Source of the DNA: Ariolimax columbianus | Taxonomy: Eukaryota; Mollusca; Gastropoda; Stylommatophora; Arionidae | Direction of reading: 5' to 3' | Assembly: GCA_036924085.1 (NCBI GenBank) | Contig: JAVGWX010000018.1 | Span: 19,188,464 to 19,252,463 of the forward strand | DNA: 64,000 nucleotides | Shown: positions 47,085-57,299 of the stretch, in pieces | Numbering within the stretch: position 1 is the first letter of the stretch | Layout: every line of letters starts with the position of its first letter | Program-made: the position numbers and the translations under genes | The notes under the pieces: model-generated | Database searches by the model: none | Told to the model about the DNA's origin: nothing | The model's input: the letters and a program-made list of their open reading frames with translations, nothing else

Positions 47085-47770
47085 GTGTCTAGTTCCATAG
47101 ATCTCAGCTTTTTTGGGAGATGACTAGTTTCATAGATCTCAGCTTTTTTGGGAGATAACTAGTTTCATAGATCTCAGCTTTTTTGGGAGATGACTAGTTT
47201 CATAGATCTCAGCTTTTTTGGGAGATGACTAGTTTCATAGATCTCAGCTTTTTTGGGAGATGACTAGTTTCATAGATCTCAGCTTTTTTGTGATATGACT
47301 AGTTTCATAGGTCTCAGCCATTTTGGGAGATGACTAGTTTCATAGGTCTCAGCCATTTTGGGAGATGACTAGTTTCATAGGTCTCAGCTTTTCGTGAGAT
47401 GACTAGTTCTATAGGTCTCATTTTTTTGTGCAATGACTAGTACCATAGTTCTCAGCCTTTTTGTGGGATGACTAGTTTCATAGGTCTAATTTTGTGTGTG
47501 GAATGACTGGTACCATAGGTCTCAGCTTTTTGTGGGATGACTAGTTCCATAGGTCTAATTTTTGTGTGGAATGACTAGTACCATAGGTCTCAGCTTTTTC
47601 TGGGATGACTAGTTCCATAGGTCTCATTTTTGTGTGAAATGACTAGTACCGTAGGTCTCAGCTTTTTCTGGGATGACTAGTTCCATAGGTCTCATTTTTG
47701 TGTGGAATGACTAGTACCGTAGGTCTCAGCTTTTTGTGGGATGACTAGTTCCAAATGTCTCAGCTTTTTT
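47085..47770. repeat. 35-bp tandem array
   Basis: About 19 units of TGACTAGTTTCATAGATCTC + AGCTTTTTTGGGAGA, homogeneous on the left and diverging to the right. Ends within 90 bp of the GEMIN5 exon D donor. Confidence 0.95.
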
Positions 47771-47858
47771 AAATTTATAATAATGTCCAGCAACTGAGAA
47801 TATCTAGAACTTGTGTAACTTAGAGAATGCTCATTAGCTGGAAGTTGCCAGATCTTAC

Positions 47859-48012
47859 CAGGGAATCCTGTTTTGCTCTTAGGAACCTCTTTCTTTTCCC
47901 ACCAAGAAAACATTTCAGGGGTCACTGGTTTGTGGGTCAAGGTCAATGAAATCCTTAGAGCATTCAGCTGCTGAACCAGAAGCTCATGTGTGCTAAGGAT
48001 GGGCAGGAGAAT
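47859..48012 (-). CDS. GEMIN5: GEMIN5 exon D
   Basis: Exon of 154 bp between TTTTCAG and GTAAGA, phase 0 in and phase 1 out, agreeing with exon C upstream and exon E downstream. The product begins ILLPILSTHELLVQQLNALR, which follows HDSLK of exon C as LVFCLLELLSRHL follows HESLQ in vertebrate Gemin5. It continues through MFSWWEKKEVPKSKTGFPG, a poorly conserved linker. A tRNA-derived SINE starts only 90 bp upstream of the acceptor, and a 35-bp tandem array starts within 90 bp after the donor, so the exon is tightly hemmed in by repeats. Confidence 0.83.
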
Positions 48013-48101
48013 CTGAAAATGAAACAGGCAAGCAGACAAGGTATAATTACTAGGCAGGGTAAGATATTTCCTTAAAGATGTGATTCCCAACCTCTCAGTG
48101 G

Positions 48102-48350
48102 GTTGTTTTTTTTTGGCGTTCGCCTTATTTCTCTAATCTCCAAGGTGGTGTGCGTTGCACTGTGGTTTTTATTTTGCGCCTGTCGGCCCAGTGCATCTGA
48201 CTTCAGCATGCATTTTATGTAAGGGTCTGCTTCTTCCTGTATTTTCTAAGGGTTTGCTTCCCCTGTGTAACGGCCGGTGCTGTGATGGGGATCGAACCCA
48301 GCACCTTCTGGTTGTGAGCTGTGCCACTTAACCACTAGGCCACGCCGTCC
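48102..48350 (-). mobile_element. tRNA-derived SINE, family 1, next to GEMIN5 exon D
   Basis: Minus-strand copy with box A TGGCCTAGTGGTTAAGTGG and box B GGGTTCGATCCCC. Flanked by CCTCTCAGTGG at 48091-48101 and 48351-48361, a likely target-site duplication. It lies in the sense orientation of GEMIN5, 90 bp upstream of an acceptor. Confidence 0.88.
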
Positions 48351-48452
48351 CCTCTCAGTGGTTTGAAAGGGCACTGTGGTGGGTTCATTACAAAACTCTA
48401 TGTTAAAATTTGAGTTTGGTGCATTGGTTTACAATTACAAATATTACAAAGA

Positions 48453-48603
48453 TTAAAGTTTAAAGACGAGAGCTCGATTTCATCTCAACAGATTTCCTTA
48501 TATGGCTCGAACTCTCTTCACAGAACGGTATGCCACCTGTCAAGAGCATCGCACAAAGCACAAACTCTATAGCTCCAGCAATGAACCTAGGGTTCTCCTG
48601 AAA
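48453..48603 (-). pseudogene. diverged copy of the GEMIN5 terminal-exon segment
   Basis: About 150 bp similar (roughly three quarters of positions by eye) to 22112-22264, including the pyrimidine tract and AG. Its frame reads ENPRFIAGAIEFVLCAMLLT then GGIPFCEESSSHIRKSVEMK and a stop at 48458-48460. It lies in the intron between exons C and D, in phase with exon C, so it could act as an alternative last exon. It may equally be a copy of a dispersed repeat. Confidence 0.55.
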
Positions 48604-48629
48604 AAAATTACCATCATGAACAGTTCGAG

Positions 48630-48690
48630 ACAAACCCCGACTGTCTGAACACGAGGCAAACGGCTTGACAACTTCGTCATGGAGACCCGG
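48630..48690 (-). mobile_element. SINE family 4, head fragment
   Basis: Minus strand ATGACGAAGTTGTCAAGCCG and TTTGCCTCGTGTTCAGACAG resemble the 13.9 kb head. Confidence 0.4.
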
Positions 48691-48699
48691 TAATAATAG

Positions 48700-49290
48700 T
48701 TAAAGCTGCTTGCAAACATTTACACTACAGCATAAAAATAAACACAATGAAGACAAAGACAATAGTACTAGCCAACCAATATATGCAAATGATTATAATC
48801 ATCAATGGAGAAATAATTGAACAAATACAAAAGTTTATACATTTTGATCAAAACCATCACAAAAGATGCATGCAATGAGATGGAAATTAAAACAAGAATT
48901 GCAGTGGCAAAAAACAAAAGTCTTCTGGAGAGATAAAAGAAAAATTGCTAACCTCAATAAAGTCAAGATAGAACTGAGGAAAACAATAATCACTACTCAT
49001 GTATGCACGCTTGTATGTGCAACTACTATGGAACGGAACAATTGAGGTGAACAGAAAGAAGATCCAATGACAATGTCCTCTGAGGTAGGTGCACATAGAT
49101 AAATATTGTAAATGAAACAATAACGAAGACTGAAACCACAATATGAGTCACGAAAGTCTTCTACAGAAGATACTAGAGGGCAAAATTGGCTGGGTCACAA
49201 TATGAGACACGAAAGTCTTCTACAGAAGATACTAGAGGGTAAGAAAACATGGAAACGAGGATAGGAGTGACTTAGAGTCACCTTTACATC
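48700..49290 (+). mobile_element. RTE-like LINE fragment
   Basis: Broken frames give TKTIVLANQ, IIINGEIIEQ, FDQNHHKRCMQ.DGN-type TITKDACNEMEIKTRIAVAK and KILEGKI. A 58-bp tandem duplication lies at about 49136-49250. Confidence 0.65.
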
Positions 49291-49339
49291 TCAGGTATGC
49301 AGAGGCATTAAAGTAAGAACTTATGCTAAAATAAAGATT

Positions 49340-49850
49340 GCGCTGCCGAGGATAGGGTTAAATGTAAAGACATGCTCAGACAACCTTACAACCAGTCTTA
49401 GGACTGATCAACAAGAGGATAGGGTCAAATAGAGAGACATGCTCAGCCAACCGTATAACAAATCTAAAGACTGATCAACCAGAGGATAGGGTCAAATAGA
49501 GAGACACGCTCAGCGAACCTTACAACCAGTCTTAGGACTGATCAACCAGAGGATAGGGTCAAATAGAGAGACATGCTCAGCCAACCGTTCAACAAATCTT
49601 AAGATTGATCAACCAGAGGATAGGGTCAAATAGAGAGACATGCTCAGCCAACCGTACAACAAATCTTAAGACTGATCAACCAGAGGATAGGGTCAAATAG
49701 AGAGACATGCTCAGCCAACCGTACAACAAATCTTAAAACTGATCAACCAGAGGATAGGGTCAAATAGAGAGACATACTCAGCGAACCTTACAACCAGTCT
49801 TAGGACTGATCAACCAGAGGATAGAGTCAAATAGACTGACAATATACAAA
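49340..49850. repeat. 67-bp tandem array
   Basis: About 7.5 units of GAGGATAGGGTCAAATAGAG + AGACATGCTCAGCCAACCGT + ... CTTAAGACTGATCAACCA. Directly abuts the longest RNase H-bearing LINE copy. Confidence 0.94.
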
Positions 49851-51586
49851 GAAGAGTCCACAGCTCCATGTTTGCAGACGATCTGGCTATGTGGACCTCT
49901 GAACAAAATCTCACCGTAGCAAGCAATCGGATGCAGCATGCCCTAACATCGTTGGAGGAGTGGACGAACTCATGGCTGGTCAAAATAAACGAGGAAAAAA
50001 CAACATGTACGATATTCTCGCTTTCAAATTAACCCCAGAACACCAAAACAAGAATTAACGGCAAATACCTGCAGCCAAACGACAACACAAACTACCTGGG
50101 AGTCACATTTGATCGGCGCATGACATGGAAAAGTCAGATCGAGAGAAACCGAATGAGAGTCAGACAAAGAATAGCAATCATGAGGAAACATGCTAGCACA
50201 AGCTGGGGAGCAGATGAAAGAATACTAAAGAAAATGTACACTGGAAGAGTGAGACCAGTTCTCGAGTATGGCATTGCGGCATGGACAACAGCAGCAAAGG
50301 CGAACTTTGATAAATTTTATCAAACTTCAAAATCAAGTCATGAGAGTTATAACAGGAGGCATGAAGTCAACGCCAATTGTAGAACTTGAAAAGATTACAA
50401 ATCTGCAATCCATGACCGACAGAAGAGACTGCAGAGCCCAACAGCAAGCAGAGAAACTCAGAAGACTGACAGACCATCCAATGCATCAGAGATTAAATAG
50501 ATTTGGAAATGGGAAGCTAAAGTGGAGAAACTTTGTAGAAATAGCCAAAGCAAGATGAGCGAAGACCCTATGAACGCATTACCAACACCAAAGGCCATCC
50601 CTACTGTACGCAAACCCACATGGAAGCAGCATATCATTCCGGAGGTGGTAGAAAATATACCAGGTATTGGAAACAAGAACAGCCAGACTGAAAAAGAAAA
50701 AAGAGAAATAACCCTAAGGTACATAACGGAAAACTACCCAAGCATGGACTGGACCCATGCATACACCGACGGTTCTGTAACAAATACAACACAGAACAGA
50801 GGGGCAGAGATATTCCTGGGCCTACTAAATGGTAGAAAAAAAACACTGTCAGTGGCAACTGGAAAATTCTCAAGCAATTTCAGAGCGGAGGCAGAGGCGC
50901 TGAGGGCTGCAGTAGAAGCAATGCTGACAGGCGAAAGCAATGAAAGCCAGATAGTCCTTTTTACAGATTCCCTGGCCGTAGTTACAGCACTAAAAAGCCA
51001 GAAAAATACTGAACTTAATGAATTAACAGCAGTACTCTGTCAACTATGTCAGCAGTCCGCACCAAAAAGAGTAGTGGTACAGTGGGTTCCATCCCACTGT
51101 AACATCCAAGGCAACAAGGAGGCAGACAGACTGGCAAAATAAGGTGCAAGACTTCCACAACCAGATTCTAGTGTGACCTACCAAGAGTCCAAAAGGCTCA
51201 TTAGGGCCAGATACATGGCCAAATGGGAAACAGAAATACTGGCTACTCAAAAAATGATGGCTACTACCAGTTGAACAGAAAAGAGCAGGTCGTGGTCTTC
51301 AGACTCCGCACAGGCCACAATACACTGAGGTACCACCTATTCAATAATCTAAAGATAGGTGGCACTGACGAATGCAACTGTGGTACAGGAAAACTGACCG
51401 CTCAACATCTGCTGCAAAACTGCCCGATATACGAGGACCAGAGAAAGCACACGTGGCCATCACCAGTGGCAACACGAGACAAGCTCTATGGCAGTGTTGA
51501 CAGCATCAGGATGACCGTTACTTTGTTGGAAAAAATACAGGTTGACATCTGACAGCGTACAAAGATGAAGAAGAAGAAGAAGAAAT
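49847..51586 (+). mobile_element. RNase H-bearing LINE, longest copy, (GAA)n tail
   Basis: Longest member of a Jockey/I-like family. It starts at the reverse-transcriptase active site (MFADDLAMW), followed by NYLGVTFDRRMTWKSQI and RVRPVLEYGIAAWTT. An RNase H domain follows in the open frame 50522-51142 with YTDGS (about 50762), the AEAEAL Glu, LFTDSLAV and HCNIQGNKEAD, the expected D-E-D-D set. After a TAA at 51140 and a one-base loss near 51232 the frame continues (51223-51552) to a zinc-binding end CNCGTGKLTAQHLLQNCP. The stop lies about 20 bp before the (GAA)n tail. Frameshifts near 50030 and 50300 show it is dead. Confidence 0.85.
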
Positions 51587-51639
51587 AGACTGACATCCAT
51601 CTTACATACCTGACTGAGACCTGAGCTATTTTCACCTGT

Positions 51640-51860
51640 TTGGTGCACTGAAAACCGACCTTGGAGGGAGACGTTTCACAAATAACAAAGAGGTTGAACA
51701 AAAAGTACAAATGTGGCTGAGGAAGCAGACAAAAGACTTCTATGCTGCATGCTGAGGTAAACTGATATAGTGATGGGGTAGGTGTATCAATGTTATCTGA
51801 CAAAATGCTGATAATTAAGGGACAAAATAAGTACAATAATAAATGGTTCTGAAGTTTGTG
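51640..51860 (+). repeat. dispersed repeat V
   Basis: Single-unit copy of the family at 21400-21830, directly after a LINE 3' end. Confidence 0.65.
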
Positions 51861-51864
51861 TCTT

Positions 51865-52112
51865 GTTTGTTGTTTGTGAATGCCCACACTGAGTAAGTCT
51901 ACTCTATTGTGTGCTCTGAAAAGGAAGTTAAGTGATGGGTGGCAGTGGGTTTCCTCACATTCTGAGTGTGCTGATGAAGGTGGGCTGAGGTCCTCCATGC
52001 GGTTGTGCTATGCTTGGCTTCATATGTATGTTGCTCACTACTATGGAGACCACGTCGATCCCTTACCTCATTGGCCAGGCTCCCATGAAAACAGGAAGCA
52101 AAGATGAGGGTA
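51865..52112 (+). repeat. dispersed repeat R, left part
   Basis: Interrupted by the CR1 insertion at 52113-52495; continues as the array at 52496. Confidence 0.65.
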
Positions 52113-52495
52113 TACTTAACTTAACGTCTTTAAACTGGTTTAGAAGACCCTGCAGAGTCTGTATACTACCAGTTACATTTACATCACCTTGCTCTAAAAG
52201 CTATGGGCTTCCAGTTTATTCTTAAATGCATTAACTGTCCCTGCCTCCACTACCTGCCCTGGCAATGCATTCCAAGCAGACACCACTCTCTGACTAAAAA
52301 AATATTTCCTAATATCTAACCTGGACCTCTCTTTAGTCAGCTTGTAGCTATGCCCTCTTGTTATTGTGGCTGGCTGTATTTAAAAAAAAACTTGTTATAG
52401 TCTAATTTATCCATTCCTCTGATCATCTTATAAAAACCTGAATTAAGTCACCACAAATTCTTCTCTCTTCTAGACACTGTAGGCCGGTTTTGTTC
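52113..52495 (-). mobile_element. CR1-like LINE fragment nested in a dispersed repeat
   Basis: Minus-strand CR1 3' end of about 380 bp with landmarks shared with 32.7-33.1 kb. It splits a dispersed repeat whose left part ends at 52112 and whose tandemly expanded right part resumes at 52496. Confidence 0.8.
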
Positions 52496-52995
52496 TGTAT
52501 ATTTTGCCTGGCCCTGACTAACATGTCTGATCAGTATATTTTTCCTGACCCTGACTAGCATATCTGATCAGTATATTTACCTGGCCCTGACTAACATGTC
52601 TGATCAGTATATTTTGCCTGGCCCCGACTAACATATCTGATCAGTATAATTTGCCTGACCCCGACTAACATTTCTGATCAGTATGTTTTGCCTGACCTCG
52701 ACTAACATATCTGATCAGTATATTTTGCCTGACCCCGACTAACATATCTGATCAGTATATTTTGCCTGGCCCCGACTAACATATCTGATCAGTATAATTT
52801 GCCAGACCCCGACTAACATATCTGATCAGTATGTTTTGCCTGACCTCGACTAACATATCTGATCAGTATATTTTGCCTGACCCCGACTAACATATCTGAT
52901 CAGTATATTTTGCCTGGCCCCGACTAACACATCTGATCAGTATATTTTGCCTGGCCCTGACTAACATATCTGATCAGTATATTTTGCCTGACCAG
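52496..52995. repeat. 37-bp tandem array derived from repeat R
   Basis: About 13 units of CTGACCCCGACTAACATATC... with a 37-bp period, an expansion of the 3' end of repeat R, which is single-copy elsewhere. Confidence 0.9.
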
Positions 52996-53026
52996 ATGTT
53001 AGTCTTCCTTCCCAAATTTGTATCTT

Positions 53027-53330
53027 AACTAAACTTAGCTTAACTTCATTATACTAGTTTAGAAGACTCTACAGATTCTGTATACAACCAGTGTATTCCA
53101 CACCACTGATAGTAAATAACTGTGATTATCCAATCTATTTCTGTGGCAATGCATTCCAAGTATTCACCATTCTCTGACCAAAAGAAATATTTCTGAATGT
53201 CTAAATCTTGACTTGTCTTTAAACAATTTGAAGTTGTGCCGTCTTGTTCTTGTAACTGGTTGAACTTTCAAAAACTTGGTATAGTCTCATTTAATCTTTC
53301 CATTTATTAATTTATAAATTAATTTTAAAT
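53027..53330 (-). mobile_element. CR1-like LINE tail fragment
   Basis: Older, more diverged minus-strand CR1 3' end (TAGTTTAGAAGACTCTACAG ... GGCAATGCATTCCAAG). Confidence 0.7.
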
Positions 53331-53369
53331 GGCCATCCGTGACCTATATACTGACTTCAACTTGGCCTT

Positions 53370-53735
53370 GTGTGATCTGCTGGGGTCTTTGTGTATGACA
53401 AGGACAAGAATAGCACCACTGCCTCACAGAGAGCATGTCGCAAGAGGCGACTGTGTGACATGGCATAACACAGGCCATGGTTAGGTGGTTTGTTTAAAGC
53501 AGCATAGATGTCGCCTAACAGGCGGCGGGGCTACTTTGCTCTAATGTTTCAGTCTTTTAAGATGAGCTATCACATCTGTTAACCATCCTCCTTAAGCGAT
53601 TGTCCAAATGTAGCGGAGTATTAAGCTGCTCGAACCTAGCCCTGTAAGAAGAAAATCCTTCTCCCGGCTACGTCCAGCTCATACCAGAGCTGGGACCTTC
53701 ACATAGGGCATCTGCCCCTGTAGAAGTACAGGTCA
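53370..53735 (-). repeat. dispersed repeat D, inverted copy
   Basis: See 18885-19260. It ends 30 bp from GEMIN5 exon C, on the donor side. Confidence 0.8.
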
Positions 53736-53763
53736 ACTATTAAGCTTGTCCCATGCATCTTAC

Positions 53764-53971
53764 CTTGAGTGAATCGTGCCCCTCAATAAATCTGTATGCC
53801 TTCTGCCATTCTCCCACAACAAGATGCTGGGTCAGGGTTCTGTAAGCATAGACCAGCCCTCGATGTTGGCTCTCATAGACTGATGGGGGCGTGTAGTTTA
53901 GAGACTTAACAAACAGCTGATCATGGCTCAGTACTTTCTCTGCCTCTTGTATGTGTCTCATATCAAGATAA
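53764..53971 (-). CDS. GEMIN5: GEMIN5 exon C (end of TPR-like region)
   Basis: Exon of 208 bp. The acceptor follows TTTCCTTCTTCAG and the donor is GTAAGA. It enters with one base owed, completing a Cys codon (CYLDMRHIQEAEKVL, compare human CYLGATCAYDAAKVL), and leaves in phase 0. The rest, including RTLTQHLVVGEWQKAYRFIE and GHDSLK, matches the Gemin5 helices around [23 protein letters not shown]. The segment between is shorter than in the vertebrate protein. Intron C-B is about 2.6 kb and carries LINE remnants on both strands. Confidence 0.9.
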
Positions 53972-54329
53972 CTGAAGAAGGAAATAAATATGTTGTGATA
54001 ATATTGAGCACAGGCTCGGGTTAAGAGTGATAACAAAAACTAGTAAAGGAAATTTAGGATAGAATGTTAAGATGAGTGTGACACAATCTCTGGTAGTGCA
54101 TAACAATATAGCCAGACAAGCTGTGCATAGGCAAGTAGTCTGCCAAAGACGGATGTGTCGGACAAAAAAGGTGCAAATATTGCAGCCAAGCTGTAAACTA
54201 GCGACACAGCACATTCCGTTCTCCGGACGACATCCTGCTACTTGCAAAGACCCGTTCAGGGCTTGGTAGCGGAAGATTGAGAGCGAACGCAGAAGAAGAA
54301 GAAGGAAAGTAGTACAACTTTGATTATAA

Positions 54330-54540
54330 ATGCATGCCCAAGTAGTAGAATGGCAGAGTGATCGCTTCTTATGGCAGTGGGACACGGTTATTGACACGTT
54401 CCAGTCGCCCGTGCTGTAAATTGTTATCTGGCTTACTGAAAGAGAAGGAAAGGTAACGAGTAAGGAAACTGGCCACCTCACTTCATAAAAAACTGAGGAA
54501 TAGTACAATTAAGTTCTAACACGTCAACCTGGCAGCAATA
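54330..54540 (+). mobile_element. SINE family 3
   Basis: AGTAGTAGAATGGCAGAGTG head remnant, core CCAGTCGCCCGTGCTGTAAA and TTGTTATCTGG, body GGAAACTGGCCACCTCACTT, end AGTTCTAACACGTC. Confidence 0.65.
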
Positions 54541-54810
54541 CGTGCAAAAGACTACTTTTGCCTTAAAAATAAATATAAGAAAATATAAGGATCAAACTTA
54601 GTTCATATCACGTGTTTGCATGTTTATATCATATCATTCATTGGCTCTTTCCAACTTGATAGACGATAGTAAGTCGTGCTTTGAAGAAAAAGAAATGTAG
54701 CTACAGTCCATGACCGTACAAAATGTGTCTCGTAAAACCAATCCGGGTAGAGAAGCGTGTGTGTGTGTGCAAGGAAAGTCAGGACTGTTTGTGGCATCGC
54801 ATGGTGTGGC

Positions 54811-55320
54811 ATGTCTTCACAAACGTTGAGTCTTTAGCCTATCAGCAATCAGTATGTCCCTATTCTGTATTCCACGCTTAATCCTACCCCTCCATATAAC
54901 ACGATCCATGGCGCCCTGTTCCCATGATTCCAAATCGATGCCTGCATCATTCATATCCCGTTTGCATACATCCTTGTACCGAAGTAGTGACCTGCCCCGA
55001 GACCTTTTCCCCAACTGTAATTCCCCATAGAGAAGATATTTTGGTACCGTATTTTGTCATCATACATCCTCCGAGTGTGTCCCAGCCATCGGAACCTTCG
55101 AAGACTATGCATGGAAAATACTGTGACAGTGCCTGTTCCCTCCAACACCTCTGCGTTGGTGATCATGTCTTGCCACCCAATCCCCAGGATTCTGCGCAGG
55201 CCCATCATGTGATAGCCACCTCTCCTGGAGCATGTAGGTAGACCATGTTTCCCTGCCATAAAGAAGAGTGCGGAGGACACAGGCCTGGTAAACAAGTGCT
55301 TTTGTTTTAGCGAAAATTTA
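54811..55320 (-). mobile_element. LINE reverse transcriptase C-terminal fragment
   Basis: Minus strand, two overlapping open frames (54951-55295 and 54817-55014): GLRRILGIGWQDMITNAEVL, RRFRWLGHTRRM, then GKRSRGRSLLRYKDVCKRDM and DLESWEQGAMDRVIWR. This is the textbook end of a large mollusc and arthropod LINE group, broken by one frameshift. Confidence 0.85.
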
Positions 55321-55369
55321 GTGCCGAGAGATTTCCACCTGTTTGATCGGTCTCACCTTATCCGGAAAC

Positions 55370-55610
55370 ATTTAGTAAATTACAGAGATTGAACATGAGC
55401 TACAAATATGGCTGAGACAGTTGACTTAAGACTTCTCTGCTGCGGTTTTGCTGCACCGATAAAACGATGGGACAAGTGTATCAATGTTGGCGAAGATTAT
55501 GTTGACAAGTAAGTGACGATTAAATGCAATAATAAATGTTTTTCAAATTAATAACTAATTTTGTCCTTAAAATAGCAGTTTGTGACATGTTTACTGACTT
55601 TCTTACATAT
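55370..55610 (+). repeat. dispersed repeat V
   Basis: Third copy (ATGGCTGAGACAGTTGACTT, GTGTATCAATGTTGG, TTTGTGACATGTTTACTGAC). Confidence 0.65.
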
Positions 55611-55754
55611 ATGCACACAAACATCTTTATCGCATGTTGACAGTTATATCTAATGTTCAGTCATTGGGGGACTATCATATTATGACAATGTGGCCCTCTA
55701 TTTTAGAAGGTGGACACCCCCGGTTTAAACGATTTATGGTGAAACATACATGCG

Positions 55755-55975
55755 AATAGGTAACATGTGTTTGTGAGTGTATGTCTGCGTGTGTGTATTT
55801 GTGCAAAACTGTGTGCCTGTCTGCATGTACATGTGTGTCTCCATATGTCTATGAGTGTATGCAATTGTATATGTGTGTGTCTGTCTGTTTCTATGCGTGT
55901 GTCTCTCTGCATGTACATGCATGTGTGTGGGTGTGTACATATATGCTTCTGCGTGTCTATGTGTGTTTATATATT
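55755..55975. repeat. TG-rich low-complexity tract
   Basis: Imperfect TGTG/TCTG/CATG runs; source of several false frames. Confidence 0.85.
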
Positions 55976-55984
55976 GCTGTATCA

Positions 55985-56410
55985 CTTTCATCTGGGATGC
56001 CTAAGGAAAGTGCTGAACATAAAATGGCAAGATATTATCACAGATCTAGAAGTTCTTTCGCGGGCTGGCATGACAAGTATCCACGCAACTCTGTGCAAAT
56101 CACAGCTTAGATGGACTGGCCATGTTGCCCGCATGTCAGATTAGTGGCTTGAAAAGAAAATATTCTATTGCGAGCTTGAGTCAGGCAAGCGAGCTCGCGA
56201 CGGCCAAAAAACAACGTTATAAAGACACTCTGAAAGCCTCACTGACGAGCTGCGACACTGACCCTGATAATTGGGAAATCATTGCTGCTTATCGCTCCGC
56301 GTGGCGTAGGAATATCTCTTCTGGCACGACACATATGGAGCAGACAAGAATCAAATAAGCTGCATGGAGACAAGTCACATGAAAGGCAAGAGATGAGTAG
56401 CCTCCGTCTG
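55985..56410 (+). mobile_element. LINE reverse transcriptase C-terminal fragment
   Basis: Plus-strand relative of the preceding fragment: GCLRKVLNIKWQDIITDLEV, SQLRWTGHVARMSD, then after a shift KQRYKDTLKASLTSCDTDPD and NWEIIAAYRSAWRRNISSGT. The two fragments point away from each other. Confidence 0.85.
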
Positions 56411-56606
56411 GCGGTCAGACAGTGTTTATCTGGTCTCAGTGTGACAGACGCTTTCGAGCTCGGATTGGTTTGATCAGCCACTTCCGAACCCATTCCAGGA
56501 TTGATATAACAATGTGGTCCTCTTCGAAACCGATGAACACACAACAACGTGTTTTATAACTGTATATGTGTGTGTAAACGTCTTCTCGCACTAGTAGGCA
56601 ACCTAC

Positions 56607-56726
56607 CATTTGGCTGCCAGTTGAAAATGTCCATCCTTCATTAGGTTCTGTCCCCACTCAGTGTACAGGTCCTCAAGCACAGGATCAACTGGAGACAGCC
56701 TGAGCCTGGTCAGTGTTATAGCTTCT
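56607..56726 (-). CDS. GEMIN5: GEMIN5 exon B (TPR-like region)
   Basis: Exon of 120 bp, acceptor ...TTGACAG and donor GTAGGT. It enters in phase 2 and leaves in phase 2, joining exon A exactly. The product reads QEAITLTRLRLSPVDPVLED then LYTEWGQNLMKDGHFQLAAK, a near one-to-one match to the Gemin5 segment [20 protein letters not shown] / [20 protein letters not shown]. This is the clearest identity anchor of the gene. A second AG two bases further in would also work as an acceptor but breaks the family match. The intron to exon A is about 6.7 kb and holds tandem arrays and SINEs. Confidence 0.93.
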
Positions 56727-56744
56727 CTGTCAATAATAGAACAA

Positions 56745-57005
56745 CATCGATACAAACATGATATTAAAAGTCAGATCAACATATAAACACATGGATACAA
56801 ATATGATATTAAAAGTGAGATCAACATATACAGATGGATACAAATATGATATTAAAAGTGAGATCAACATATAAACACATGGACACAAATATGATATTAA
56901 AAGTCATCTCAACATATAAACACATGTATATAAATATGATATTAAATGTCAGATCAACACATAAACACGTGGATACAAATATGACATTAAATGTCGACTC
57001 AACGA
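56745..57005. repeat. 45-bp tandem array
   Basis: About 5.5 units of ACACATGGATACAAATATGA + TATTAAAAGTGAGATCAACATATAA, starting 20 bp upstream of the GEMIN5 exon B acceptor. Confidence 0.92.
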
Positions 57006-57299
57006 ACTACTTTCTGTATTCTCCTCTTTGCTGTTGTTTGGTACGAGGTTAAACTTTTCTTGGCCTCTTTCAAACTCCTTTCAAACCAAGAAAAGTCCTT
57101 TTGGTTAAATAAGAGCCAATGAGCCATACACATATTCAGTCGCCAAAAATGAACCTGTGTGCATCACTTAAAAAGTACTTGACAGTGGGAAAATGTTGCA
57201 GTGTGATCAAATGTACAAAGTGTTGTTTGTTAAGTGATTGCCTTTCTTTTTGACGGTTAAGCTTCGTTAACGTCAGAAGTAGACTTTTATGTTATACTA

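Noticed and set aside
48290..48350. Functional tRNA genes (box A and box B visible at several places).
   Set aside because: Each tRNA-like segment is the head of a longer repeated SINE, with poor stem pairing and no proper end.
54072..54300. Possible RNase H-LINE 3' end because of AACGCAGAAGAAGAAGAAGG.
   Set aside because: Upstream sequence shows none of the LINE protein motifs; a short GAA run alone is too weak.
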